Assembly: GCA_001936135.1 (NCBI GenBank)
Contig: CP012813.1
Location: 1,116,001-1,180,000 of the forward strand
Source: Saccharomycopsis fibuligera x Saccharomycopsis cf. fibuligera
Taxonomy: Eukaryota > Ascomycota > Saccharomycetes > Ascoideales > Saccharomycopsidaceae
Length of the DNA stretch: 64,000 nucleotides
Direction: 5' to 3'
The notes under the pieces are model-generated. The model was not told where the DNA came from. It did not search any database and saw only the letters and a list, made by a program, of their open reading frames with translations. A program made the translations under genes and the position numbers. Shown piece after piece: positions 9,959-20,414 of this stretch (position 1 is its first letter; each line of letters starts with the position of its first letter).

Positions 9959-11467
9959 ATGCTTGATGTTTTCACTAATGTTTTCCACAACTTCAAGTTG
10001 AATAAAAATACGTCCTCGGAGGATCTGTCTCCAGAGCAGGGAAAGTCAATCTCCTTGAGACAGATATTTAACAACTCACTCAAAAAGAATCACCTCAACA
10101 CGACTACCGCCGCTCATTCAACAACTGAAGGGCAGTTGGGTAGCATACTGTCACAGGAACATAACTTGAATGTCTTAGCTACTGACAATAGCGCTGGTAT
10201 TGAAGAACTAGATTTCCCCGAAGGAGGTTTGCGTGCCTGGCTTTGCGTGTTGGGCTCTTTCCTCGGCCTCACCAACTGTTTTGGTATTGCCAACAGTACT
10301 TCAGCTATTGAAACATATATTGCTCATAATCAGCTTGCCAATGTTTCTGCATCTTCTGTTGGTTGGGTTTTCTCTATCTACTTGTGTTTGGGCTTGCTTT
10401 TTGGGGTGTTCACCGGCCACTTGTTTGATACTCAGGGACCTCGTCTTCCCATCATTTTGGGAACTATCTTCACATTTGCCGGGGTCTTTGCCATGGGTAG
10501 TTGCAGCACCATTTACCAATTTATTCTTTCTTTAGGTATAGTTGCAGGTTTTGGCACCGCGGTGCAAATGTCTGCCTTGATTGGAATCATCTCCCACTAT
10601 TTTTACAAAAGAAGAGGTGTGGCTACCGGCTTGGCAACCGTTGGAGGATCTGTTGGTGGTGCGGTTTTCCCAATGATGCTTCGTAAATTGTACTCTGATC
10701 TTGGGTTTCAATGGGCAACTAGAATCTTTGCTTTTATTCTTGCCTTTTTGGATATTTGCGCAGTTATACTAATAACTCCTCGTTTTCCTCCAAAGAAAGT
10801 TATTTCTAGAAACAAAAATCAGCCCGCTATTCAAAGAATCATGAGCTTTTTTTCGAAAACTATAGACTTTGAAGCGTTCAAAGATCCAAGATTCTTGTTT
10901 TGCACTTTGGCCGCAACTTTTTCTGAAGTCTTTTTGATGACTGCTATGACGTATTATGGTTCTTACGCACTTTTTGTTGGTAACTCCGAAAGCTCGGCCT
11001 ACTTGTTAATCACCATAATGAATGCGACTGGTATCTTTGCCAGAGCAGCTGCCGGCTATTGTTCCGACAAGGTTGGTAAATACAATCTTATGTCCGTAAT
11101 GATATTTTTTGCTGCCAGTTTCTGCTTGATTATATGGCTTCCTTTTGGCCATCATAAAGCTGGGCTATACACTTTCTCTGTGGCTTATGGTATTGCTTCT
11201 GCTGCCGTTTTGAGTTTAGCGCCTTTATGCATCAGTCAAATTTCAAGAGTGGAAGATTTCGGCAAAAAGTATTCAACTTGTTATTTTGTGGTTGCTATTG
11301 GTACTTTGGTGGGGATCCCAATATCTGGAACTTTTATTGGTAGCAATCCAACCACACAGGATTATAACAACTACATTATCTTTGTGAGTATGGTGGGGTT
11401 TGCTGGCGTGATCTTTTGGATGGTTTCGAGATACTATGCTGTTAAATTCAAACTATGTATCTACTGA
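9959..11467 (+). CDS. MFS monocarboxylate-family transporter, tandem copy 3
   Basis: 502 residues from an ATG at 9959. The hydrophilic N-tail begins MLDVFTNVF, echoing MRFFANMFG of copy 1. The MCT motif DFPEGGLRAW lies at about 85-94 and is followed by twelve predicted membrane segments; the protein ends FKLCIY. At least two CTG codons (10025-10027 and 10150-10152) fall in the disordered tail beside other serines, which fits CTG read as Ser. A 23-base stretch at 11306-11328 is identical to 6293-6315 of copy 1 but different in copy 2, suggesting recent common origin or gene conversion between copies 1 and 3. The substrate is unknown, as for its neighbours. Confidence 0.85.
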   Translation: MLDVFTNVFHNFKLNKNTSSEDLSPEQGKSISLRQIFNNSLKKNHLNTTTAAHSTTEGQLGSILSQEHNLNVLATDNSAGIEELDFPEGGLRAWLCVLGSFLGLTNCFGIANSTSAIETYIAHNQLANVSASSVGWVFSIYLCLGLLFGVFTGHLFDTQGPRLPIILGTIFTFAGVFAMGSCSTIYQFILSLGIVAGFGTAVQMSALIGIISHYFYKRRGVATGLATVGGSVGGAVFPMMLRKLYSDLGFQWATRIFAFILAFLDICAVILITPRFPPKKVISRNKNQPAIQRIMSFFSKTIDFEAFKDPRFLFCTLAATFSEVFLMTAMTYYGSYALFVGNSESSAYLLITIMNATGIFARAAAGYCSDKVGKYNLMSVMIFFAASFCLIIWLPFGHHKAGLYTFSVAYGIASAAVLSLAPLCISQISRVEDFGKKYSTCYFVVAIGTLVGIPISGTFIGSNPTTQDYNNYIIFVSMVGFAGVIFWMVSRYYAVKFKLCIY

Positions 11468-11619
11468 GCCAACTTACACACTACATTCTATACATACTCA
11501 TGATTTCAATTTGAAAAAAACAAAAAACAAACATGCATCCGTTCATTTATGAAGCACATAATCTAAAAGATTTTCTATAATATAAATTATTAGAAGTTTT
11601 GGCTAATATGTAAACTAAT

Positions 11620-14600
11620 TTATAAACACGTACGCTTAGCCCAGTGGTCAGCATTCTCCTTGGTCCAATCTCTAAGTCTCTTACTGCCAGAAGTAATTAA
11701 TGCACTCTTGACACCCAACTCTGTAGCATCGACAAGCGTTTGTTTATTCACAAGAAATTCCTTCTCGTTGGATTTCAAAACCTTCAAATGCTCTTTAGCA
11801 TCTAACTGCTCCATTTCTATAGCGGCCAACGATCCGTATTTTGTCACTAATGCATCAGCACCAGACCCAATATCATTAATTTTGCTGAAAAACTGGAAAA
11901 CAAGTTTCTTGATTCTGTAGTTGATGTATGGAGAATTAAGTAATGTGTAAGCCCAATCAATGACTTCTTTCTTTCTCAATAAATTAACATCTTGCTCAGT
12001 TTTAGTCCCTGCAGTGATCGTACTTAAGAGCCAAATGGTTTCTTTATGGAAAACACCTGGATCTTCAGCAGTGCTGAGTAGCTTGAATAATGGAATATCA
12101 CTCTTACTAATATTTGGCATACCCAACAAATATCTGTATGCTTTTTCATAAAGAAAGTGGGTAGGACTGGTGATTATAGGAATGAGTTTGGCAAATTGAT
12201 GGTAAATCAAAGGGGGGAAATCAACAGCTTCCAATCCGTTACCAAATGAGGACAAGATTTTCAAAAGTAAAATCTTGATCAAATCTTTATCTCTATAAGT
12301 TGATGTCTTGTTGGCGGTCTCAATGATGTTGAATAATATTGTTTGAGCGACAATCAACAATAATTGATCTTTAGTGCCTAAACATACAATAACATACTCA
12401 AGGATTCCTGAATCAACCAACTTTTTAATGTCAAAGCTTGGAATAGTCTGATCTTCTTTACTGAAGGATAAAATCTCATTATTGTTAATGATTGCCAATA
12501 AAAGGAATCTCGGATCGTAAATAGGTCTGTCAGCAACAATTTTCAATTCATAAGTGTCAAAAAGATCAGTGTATCTGCTCAAGACACTGGCGACACTCGA
12601 TGCTTTAATATTAGTCTCAGGCAAGTCATAGGAATCAGTAATAAAATGACTGATAGAGTTTAACAACAAACGTTTGTTGAAAGTAATGGTAACTTCATTT
12701 CTTTCCTTAGTTATTATTCTATGAGATTCTGCAATATCTTCACGATCGTCATAAACCAAAGAATCCAAATCATCAAACTCCCAGTTGATGAGATAGTTGC
12801 TGAGCCATGACTTACTAGTAGTCTTCTCAATATTGTTCAAAATGTCCAATAATAACAAATCATAGCCAGCAATGGTACCAGTATAACAGAGCAAAACCTT
12901 TTCTTGAACTGAAATTGTGGAATTTTTGGTGACATCGAAGTTAAACAACTTGTAGGCAATCAAACATGACAAGAACTTCTTTCTTCTGATATCTTGGTTA
13001 ACTCCATTGAGCAAAAGCATGTTCTTTTCATTGTTAAGATATATCTGTAACAATTTGTTATGTTCAATATCAGTTGGTTTAGATTTTCTATTGTGTGAGA
13101 GTAGCACTTGGTAGCTGATCAAAATTTCGCAAACGTAGCGCAAAACAGATTCTTCATGAATCCACGTAGAGCTGTTCAAGATGATTTCCAATTGGACATT
13201 GATCAACGACCGGTTGACAAAATGCCATATTTGGATATCGCCGAGCACCTCGTAAAAAGCACTAAAAAAGTTTTTGAACTCAGGAGTAAACATGGAAGTT
13301 TCAGCAAACTTTTTATTGATATACAAGAAACATTTGCTGAAATAGAGTTCTAATGAGTTTCGGTCTAAACTTGCAATGTCCACAGAAGACAAAATCTTCT
13401 TGACGAAAATAAGAGCAGATGAAGTAAAGATATCATTTTTAGGGTTATTGATAAAATAATTCAATAGAGCCTCTTTAGCATCAATGGAAAGGAATTGGAA
13501 ACATTGATTTGCCAATCTTAAACCGTCATCTGGAAGAATGGTCTCTTCATTTAAAGATTGAACCAAAGTCGATGCAGTTTGTGCTAAAATGTCCTTCAAT
13601 TCATCATTGTTTCCCTCTTCAACAATCTCTTTGACCAAGTCCCCTGGAACATTTTTCAAAACAAAGACAATAAGGCCTTGCTTATCTTTCACAAATTCAC
13701 CAAGGTGTGCCACCAAATATTTGCTTAATGATGTATTTGATAAGATCAATGATTTGAGTAATTTCCAATTAGAATCCAAAGCGAGAACCTCAGCAAATAG
13801 TTCATTTGGAGAAACGCTTTCAAAATTAACAAAGTGATTCTCCACTAAGTACAGAAGCAAAGCTAAAACATCATTATACTGCTTATCATGCTCATTTATC
13901 AGTTTCATAACGTGCAAAAATGTCGAGGATGATACGTTTATCCCTCTGACAAGAACTTCATAAAGAAGAGCTGAAATGATGTAGGAACTATCAGACTTTT
14001 GAAGGAAACTGGCCAATGATCCGTCATCCAAAACCCAAGCGTTTTTAAGGCTTACAGCTGAGAGCTCTTTACCTTCGTCAATTGAAGCATTCCAAGACTT
14101 GCGAGCGTAATTAGAAAGTTGGGCTAATAAGCTAAGCAATTCAACAGGCGGTGATTCAATTTCATTACTCAAGTCTCCAAGTAACTCGGCAAAAACACCA
14201 ATCACGTATTCCGGTTGCTGCCTACTGAACAAAAACTTTTCAAGAATCAAGAATGAGTCGTCACTTTTAGTGAAAGTCAAATAGTTGTTGATTTTACCAA
14301 CAATTGATGCTAGCACTGTTCTCTGCTTACTTGAATTTTCCTTTTGTTCGGACTTGGCAGTAAACTCATTGAGTTTGTAAAGCGCGCCGGTAAGGTCAAG
14401 ATCAGTGAGTAAAACTTCTTTGACGGTTTTAATTTCTTGAATATCTTTGACAAGCATGGTTTCAAACACACTTAACTCATCATTGAAAAGTTTGGTTGCC
14501 GCATCAATTGAAGCAATTGTGTTAAATGAAGATAAAAGTGCATTGAATTGAACACTAAATTGACTTTTCTCAATTAATGCTAAAATGGCTTTAGACTTGT

Positions 14601-17088
14601 CTTTTTGATTTTCTTTCGCAAAAACATATTCATTGAAAAGCGCAGTAAAAGCTTCAACTGGTTCACCAGTAATAATCAAATACTTGGAGAATATCACAAG
14701 CCAAAGTAATGCAAAATCGTAATTGTCATCTCTCGTCACATATTGGAACTGTTCAAAAAGAACAACGGCAAATGGACTAACTCCAAAGAATTTTTGGTTA
14801 GAAAGATCAATGTACTTGTACGGAGTCGCGACTCTAGAAACCGTTTGGTCCAACAATTTCCAAATATTGCTGATTTGATCTTTGGATTTCGATACCCCAG
14901 CAATAAACTTAAGCGAGCTGATTAATGACAAGTTTTGATGGGCCAAAATTTTATTATGTTTGTCTTTATAGTTGTGATACATGACAGTTTGATCAACCAA
15001 GTCATTCAACAATGAAATCACTTTGCTATCAATTGACACTAATTGATTATCTTGGTCATTGCTCAAATAACAGCAAAGTTTGACCAAGTTAGTAAACAAA
15101 GAATTATTATCTCCGTTGAAACTGTACCATTTTTGTGTTGACTTGACAGAAGTGGCTTCGGCAGAATTGGCAGTTATCTCTTGAAGTTTGAAGAAATTAT
15201 CAAGCAAAAGCAAGTCTAAACCACTGAATTCGGATTTAAAGCTAATAAGCTTGTTGAAATATCCACTCAAAGATGACAATGAGTTGCCTAATAAATTGAG
15301 ATTGGAGACATGTTTCAAATAATAATTCACCACCATAGTAAGTGCTAAAATCAACAACTTGTGATCTTTACTGTCCTCTTCCTTATTCGCTTTTTCCAAA
15401 TCGTGCAAGATTGAAGTTATAATAGAGACATCCGGAATGCTATTTTGAAACTTGAAGATCAATTTAAGTAAGGCATCATCCCACCCGTTACTCTCATATA
15501 GCTGGATAACCTTTTCCAATTTGGCAAAACTGTGGCATAACAATTGCAAGGCCAACTGTTTAACTAAAAGGCTGTTGAACTTTAAGCATTTTGTCAAAGA
15601 TACGGTATTCAAACAAGAAGGCAAGATGCTTTCAATCACCACATTATTCAACGGGCACAATGATGAAGAAGTCATTGAACCGCTGATTGATGAAGCATCA
15701 GAAAGATGGCTGACTATAGATTCGGGTATTGGCAACGCAATAATATTTTGAAGTAAAAGACATTGGCCGATCCAGTAAAAGGTCAACTTTGGCTCAAAAT
15801 TGTTGTTCATAGAAGAAACAAATGCAGAATACACAGGCACCAATTCAGGAATTTTTTCAAATGCAGAAATTACCAAGTTGAGTTGCAATTTATTATCCCA
15901 AGGTTTCAATTCCATAATGATGTTGTAAATAAATGTGTTTAGAATCTTAAATTTTTTCCCACCCGCAGTGACGTCTTGATAATTATCATTAGCGAGAGCT
16001 CCACCAGTGATTGGTTCGTTAAACCATAGTTTAGAGTCACGAAGGTAAATTCCGGCTTTGTCATCAATCAACAATTTCTTCAAGAAATTGTGATATTTTT
16101 CGTTAATGTTATCTTCTGAAATATAGTAAAGAGGAATCAAAAAATTTACATTCCATTGGTTGAAAAACTTAGATTTCAATGACTTGAATTTAAGCAAGAA
16201 ACCATCGCTTAATATTTTGGAATCCCACACTTCAAGAGATTTCGATATCAAGTCAATAGGATCATATTTAGCAGAAAATTTGAACAAATTGGTAGCGATT
16301 TTCCTAGAATTTGAACTATTCAACGATAAAAGATCTTTGCGGGTCACTGGACTAGCAAATTCAAACAAACTTATCCAAAACCTCACAAAGTTGTATCTTA
16401 TTGATCTTTTAGTCAACCTTGCTTTGGTGGTTTGTTCTGATTTGGAAGGAGTTAATAACTTAGGTAGCACTGCTAAATTGAAATCAAAAATCTGGGTTAG
16501 CTCATCAACAAACTCTCCATTTTTGAACAGTATCACTTCAGTTAATAATCTTAATAATGGGTTGGTAGTAGGTGGCCTCATTGATGATAATCCCCGGTAG
16601 AAAACTTTTAAATTGGCAGGAGTCAACAACTGATCACGAATAACTTGGGCAACAGGCTCACGCAAAGCTTCAAATTTGTCACTCAAATGAATTAACTTTG
16701 AAAATTTAGATGTAGCCTCAGTATGTTTCCCATGATTGTTAGTGGTAGAATAATAACTCCATAACTGTACTAATTGAGCACCGTATTTTCTCTTATCAAC
16801 AAAATCAAGCAATTCGTTAACAAATTCCCCAGGATTAATCGTCACTTTTGAGGTGTTTGCATCATTCAACTTTTCATTTTCAGCAATATTACTAGTCAAT
16901 GTGCTGTACTTGCTAAAGATTTGTTCAAGTTGATCGAGGATCTCTGTATTCAAACTGCTGTCGGGTCTATATTTGTTGACATTATTGTATTGATTCTTCA
17001 CGGGCTTTTCTTTGCTAAACGGCACACCGTTATCGTATCCTTGTCCGCTGCTATAATCTGCGGCATAATTACCACTATTTTCACTCAT
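11620..17088 (-). CDS. URB1: Urb1/Npa1, nucleolar pre-60S ribosome assembly factor
   Basis: 1822 residues from the ATG at 17088 (MSENSGNYA). The S. cerevisiae protein is about 1760. An in-frame ATG at 17265 would add 59 residues, but that stretch is encoded by homopolymer runs and looks like leader DNA. The N-terminal conserved block is visible: YRGLSSMRPPTTNPLLRLL and the RYNFVRFWISLFEF motif at about residues 230-300. The remainder is a long alpha-solenoid of leucine-rich helical repeats without catalytic motifs, as in Npa1. The protein acts in the nucleolus in early 60S particles with Npa2, Dbp6, Nop8 and Rsa3, helping to fold 25S rRNA. The upstream AAAAATTTT element at 17197-17206 resembles the RRPE motif of ribosome-biogenesis promoters. 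Confidence 0.85.
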   Translation of the reverse strand: MSENSGNYAADYSSGQGYDNGVPFSKEKPVKNQYNNVNKYRPDSSLNTEILDQLEQIFSKYSTLTSNIAENEKLNDANTSKVTINPGEFVNELLDFVDKRKYGAQLVQLWSYYSTTNNHGKHTEATSKFSKLIHLSDKFEALREPVAQVIRDQLLTPANLKVFYRGLSSMRPPTTNPLLRLLTEVILFKNGEFVDELTQIFDFNLAVLPKLLTPSKSEQTTKARLTKRSIRYNFVRFWISLFEFASPVTRKDLLSLNSSNSRKIATNLFKFSAKYDPIDLISKSLEVWDSKILSDGFLLKFKSLKSKFFNQWNVNFLIPLYYISEDNINEKYHNFLKKLLIDDKAGIYLRDSKLWFNEPITGGALANDNYQDVTAGGKKFKILNTFIYNIIMELKPWDNKLQLNLVISAFEKIPELVPVYSAFVSSMNNNFEPKLTFYWIGQCLLLQNIIALPIPESIVSHLSDASSISGSMTSSSLCPLNNVVIESILPSCLNTVSLTKCLKFNSLLVKQLALQLLCHSFAKLEKVIQLYESNGWDDALLKLIFKFQNSIPDVSIITSILHDLEKANKEEDSKDHKLLILALTMVVNYYLKHVSNLNLLGNSLSSLSGYFNKLISFKSEFSGLDLLLLDNFFKLQEITANSAEATSVKSTQKWYSFNGDNNSLFTNLVKLCCYLSNDQDNQLVSIDSKVISLLNDLVDQTVMYHNYKDKHNKILAHQNLSLISSLKFIAGVSKSKDQISNIWKLLDQTVSRVATPYKYIDLSNQKFFGVSPFAVVLFEQFQYVTRDDNYDFALLWLVIFSKYLIITGEPVEAFTALFNEYVFAKENQKDKSKAILALIEKSQFSVQFNALLSSFNTIASIDAATKLFNDELSVFETMLVKDIQEIKTVKEVLLTDLDLTGALYKLNEFTAKSEQKENSSKQRTVLASIVGKINNYLTFTKSDDSFLILEKFLFSRQQPEYVIGVFAELLGDLSNEIESPPVELLSLLAQLSNYARKSWNASIDEGKELSAVSLKNAWVLDDGSLASFLQKSDSSYIISALLYEVLVRGINVSSSTFLHVMKLINEHDKQYNDVLALLLYLVENHFVNFESVSPNELFAEVLALDSNWKLLKSLILSNTSLSKYLVAHLGEFVKDKQGLIVFVLKNVPGDLVKEIVEEGNNDELKDILAQTASTLVQSLNEETILPDDGLRLANQCFQFLSIDAKEALLNYFINNPKNDIFTSSALIFVKKILSSVDIASLDRNSLELYFSKCFLYINKKFAETSMFTPEFKNFFSAFYEVLGDIQIWHFVNRSLINVQLEIILNSSTWIHEESVLRYVCEILISYQVLLSHNRKSKPTDIEHNKLLQIYLNNEKNMLLLNGVNQDIRRKKFLSCLIAYKLFNFDVTKNSTISVQEKVLLCYTGTIAGYDLLLLDILNNIEKTTSKSWLSNYLINWEFDDLDSLVYDDREDIAESHRIITKERNEVTITFNKRLLLNSISHFITDSYDLPETNIKASSVASVLSRYTDLFDTYELKIVADRPIYDPRFLLLAIINNNEILSFSKEDQTIPSFDIKKLVDSGILEYVIVCLGTKDQLLLIVAQTILFNIIETANKTSTYRDKDLIKILLLKILSSFGNGLEAVDFPPLIYHQFAKLIPIITSPTHFLYEKAYRYLLGMPNISKSDIPLFKLLSTAEDPGVFHKETIWLLSTITAGTKTEQDVNLLRKKEVIDWAYTLLNSPYINYRIKKLVFQFFSKINDIGSGADALVTKYGSLAAIEMEQLDAKEHLKVLKSNEKEFLVNKQTLVDATELGVKSALITSGSKRLRDWTKENADHWAKRTCL

Positions 17089-18485
17089 AGGTAAAGCTTG
17101 AATATAGTTTTTAAAAGAATATTGGTGGTGCTGAGTTGAGAATATTGGATACCTAATTTCTATAGAGCCTACAGCCCTTATATGAAGCAGCACAGAAAAA
17201 AATTTTTTTTTTTTTTTCTTACGATGGGGCGCATCATCGTTTACCCGACGCCTTGGATACAACATGCATGGAGTAGCATCCTATAGGTAATAGTCGCAAA
17301 ACCTCTAGTAAAATGCAAGAAGATTCTGGTTATAATCCCATTGTAAAATGGATTATTGTACTTTTTGGTACAGTTAGTAACCAAGCTATGACTCTGTACT
17401 TTATTTAACCCCTGAGGTGCCGGATGTAAGTGCATTTGCGACAGAAAGGCTAAGTAAGAAGGCTGACTACTAGTATAGTGTAAGGTTCAGGAATCCAAAA
17501 TTAAGTCATGGGCATAAGCACTCTTTAACTATATTCCATAAATATTAACATTCAATGACGCTATTAAATTATCATAAAGCACTCCCTGTTGGGATATAGA
17601 AACTGTTGCAGTTTTATTTCAGAGCCAAGGGACCACATGCCACTATTTCTATTTCATCAAACAGCGCTAAAATATGTTAACTTAACCACATCTATTCTGT
17701 AAATTTATCATTCATTACAAAACCATGATCATGAAAGCGATTATCAGATTGAAAATAAATGAAAGAGCAGAGATATATTAAAATGGACAAGATATGAAGA
17801 CAAAGGTAAGATGCGGTATGAAAAACTAGCAGACAGATGCAAGATAAACGTTGCAAAACAAACTAGATTGTGTATAATCCATAATTAATGAAGCCAGATC
17901 CAAGAAAATAAAATAAAATAAAATAAAATAGAAACGAAATAAAAAAAAATAAAACAAAAGGTGAAATTTGTGTAGCAGATTCGTGGTATGAATATTGAAA
18001 TGTAAGCAGTATTTAACTAAGAGCATGAAGCGTAGATAAAAATAAAACATCAAAGCTAATGAAGATGCAATAAAAAAGGGAAAAGCAAAAGCAAAAACAA
18101 AAATAAAAAAAAATAAAAGAATCAATAAACAAGTGATGTAGATAGATAAGCTAAGGGAAAAGAAAAGAAAAGAAAAGAAAAGAATCAATAAACAAGTGAT
18201 GTAGATAGGTAAGCTAAGGGAAAAGAAAAGAAAAGAAAATAGCAATGATAAGTAGTATGCGGTGCGGTGTGGAAACACGAACATGTAAAATAAGTCTCAC
18301 AAAAATGAAAAAGCAAAAGAGTAGTCAAAATAGTAAAGCTAAGTATAACAGAGTAGAACAGACATAATGGAGAAAATCAGAAAAACTAAATAAATCGATA
18401 ACTAGAAACCGAAACTTAAACAAAAAAGAGAAAATAAATAAATAAATAAATCCGAGAAAGCGGAAACCAACTAACTAGTTCAAGT
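17089..18485. other. Intergenic region: URB1 promoter and SPO7 3' flank
   Basis: No gene is supported. A 152-codon minus-strand ORF at 17826-18284 is made of phenylalanine- and leucine-rich low complexity and repeats because the DNA repeats. An RRPE-like AAAAATTTT lies near 17197-17206. A 63-base tandem duplication lies at 18119-18239, with AAAAG-type purine runs around it. Confidence 0.6.
18119..18239. repeat. 63-base tandem duplication with AAAAG runs
   Basis: Two near-identical units begin at 18119 and 18182. They share the core AATCAATAAACAAGTGATGT and end in AAAAG pentamers; the cores differ by one A/G change. Replication slippage is the likely origin. Confidence 0.85.
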
Positions 18486-20414
18486 CTAAGAATTTCTTCT
18501 TCTTCTAGTTTTTGAACTTGAAGAACGTTTCTTAATCTCATCTTGGACTTTACTGAAGTGCTCGTCATCAAACTTATTTTTCCGCTCATCATCAATCTCC
18601 AAAGCTTCATCATTATCATCATCAGGACTTTCAAGTTCTTTTAAAAACTCCGCATTTGGGCTAGCACTATTCATCAAAATGTGAGACTTGCGTCTAACTT
18701 TTCTATCATTTTTGTCTTTGCTAACTAATTCAGTCTTGTTCAAAAGTGGCGAAGATTGCTGAGGTTGTAAATATGAATTATCAGCATTAGTGGTAGCAGC
18801 AGCAGAAGTAGTCCCGGCAACACCACTGCTGCTATTATTGATGTTGTTGCTATTTTCCGACTCAAAAGACTTCAACATTTGGGTGGTTAACGGGGTCAAT
18901 ATGGCAGGATTATTAGACTGTGGAGTTGATGGAGAATAAGTAAGTGTCGATTTTCTAGGCTTGCGATTAGCCATTGGAGTTCTAGTTGGGGATTTGGATT
19001 GTGAGCCAACGTTAGGGGAGTTATGTGGTTTGCGGTTACTGTTGCTGCTATTGCTTGCATTGACTGATTCATTATTTAGTACCATTTTTTCTATTGCAAC
19101 AATATCTGTATCGTAGTTAATAGAGTAAATAAGTTTTGTTCTTCTAGTGAATTCTTTCAACCAAAACTCGTTTCGAAATAGTTCCCAACTTTCGCGAATG
19201 TTTGGATTAAAGACTCTGGAATTTAAACTAAGCTTTATATTGAAAGTACTGTTTAAGTTTACTTGATCATAGTTTGAATTCAAATGCAATAAGACAAGCC
19301 TCAACTTCAAAATCTTGAGCACTTTCAAAAAGCTTCGAAGATAACAGAAGTTTTTCTCCATGATAACATCTTTGAAAGGGAGTAGACATTCAATAACGTA
19401 AATCAATATCCACAAAATGGCGCCAAAACAAACTTTTAAAACATCTAAAAGCTGATCCAAAACGGATTTGGGTAGCTTAATGAGTCTGACATTCAATTGT
19501 CTTAGTGACTTATTGGTCAAGTATAAAAACTTCTTTGGCATGATGATGGTTCTCTTGTATTCACCGCTGATATGAAACAATAGTATAGTAACAATTTCAA
19601 AAACAAGGAAAAATCTCAAAAATAAATTCCAAGACTTCCCATAGTCTTCCTCAGAACCATTTTGGTCCTCAATGAGAGAAGGATTAGCCAAGGATGACGA
19701 TTGAGTATGTTTGAGATTATTGTAAGCAGACAAGAAATACAATCTCAAAAAGATCATCGAACTAGACGCGATCATAGCAAAGTAAAAGGACACAAACTTT
19801 GTCCTTAGTGATTGCTGTTCAGCGTATTGCATTCGTAAATTCTGCTCCAAAAGAAGCAAGTTTCTAAATATTTTGAACTGCTTGGAGCTAAACAAGTGTC
19901 TGGACTTTCTTTTCCTGGCACTGCTACTCTTCAAGTTGGATATATTGGAGTCGGAATATGATGGCACTGATGAAGACGAATATACATCAGCACTAGGATT
20001 TTCGCTTCTCAGCTTGCTTCTTTTTCTATTTGATGAGGATTGTCTTTTCTTTGGATATTGTCGCGCCGGGGAAGTGGAGCTCGAAGTGGAGCGTTTGGGC
20101 GTTGTCTGGGTTAACGCATCTGCTGTAACTGTTGTGGCGGCACCGGTATTGGAATTGTCGGAGGACACAGGGGTGAGGTCGTTGCTTGATATTGCTAGAA
20201 CATTATTCGAGCCATTTGAAGAGTATGAAGACGGAGAAGAAGGGTCATCGTGGCTGTTGTGCCTGTTATTGTGGTCGTTGTTGATGTTGTTGTTATGGTC
20301 ATTGTTGGTGGTGTCACCGCTGTTAATGCTTGTGTTGGAAGCGTTTGCCGCGAACTCGTCATGATCACGGTATATTCTACTACCCTCAAGGCTAATGGGA
20401 GGCTGTAGATTCAT
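18486..20414 (-). CDS. SPO7: Spo7, regulatory subunit of the Nem1-Spo7 lipin phosphatase
   Basis: 642 residues from an ATG at 20414. The Spo7 core is at about 190-350: IFRNLLLLEQNLRMQYAEQ, then a membrane segment (about 206-230), a second (about 262-282), then HISGEYKRTIIMPKKFLYLT, which is highly characteristic. A further hydrophobic stretch lies at about 322-345. In yeast Spo7 anchors and activates Nem1 at the nuclear/ER membrane; the complex dephosphorylates Pah1 and shifts lipid flow from phospholipid to triacylglycerol. The protein is more than twice the length of S. cerevisiae Spo7 (259). The extra length is a 180-residue Ser/Asn/Thr-rich N-terminus and a 200-residue Ser/Asn-rich C-terminus ending in a basic RRRR cluster. 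Confidence 0.85.
   Translation of the reverse strand: MNLQPPISLEGSRIYRDHDEFAANASNTSINSGDTTNNDHNNNINNDHNNRHNSHDDPSSPSSYSSNGSNNVLAISSNDLTPVSSDNSNTGAATTVTADALTQTTPKRSTSSSTSPARQYPKKRQSSSNRKRSKLRSENPSADVYSSSSVPSYSDSNISNLKSSSARKRKSRHLFSSKQFKIFRNLLLLEQNLRMQYAEQQSLRTKFVSFYFAMIASSSMIFLRLYFLSAYNNLKHTQSSSLANPSLIEDQNGSEEDYGKSWNLFLRFFLVFEIVTILLFHISGEYKRTIIMPKKFLYLTNKSLRQLNVRLIKLPKSVLDQLLDVLKVCFGAILWILIYVIECLLPFKDVIMEKNFCYLRSFLKVLKILKLRLVLLHLNSNYDQVNLNSTFNIKLSLNSRVFNPNIRESWELFRNEFWLKEFTRRTKLIYSINYDTDIVAIEKMVLNNESVNASNSSNSNRKPHNSPNVGSQSKSPTRTPMANRKPRKSTLTYSPSTPQSNNPAILTPLTTQMLKSFESENSNNINNSSSGVAGTTSAAATTNADNSYLQPQQSSPLLNKTELVSKDKNDRKVRRKSHILMNSASPNAEFLKELESPDDDNDEALEIDDERKNKFDDEHFSKVQDEIKKRSSSSKTRRRRNS

Noticed and set aside
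17826-18284. 152-codon minus-strand ORF rich in Phe and Leu
   Set aside because: Low complexity; its internal protein repeat just reflects the 63-base DNA duplication.
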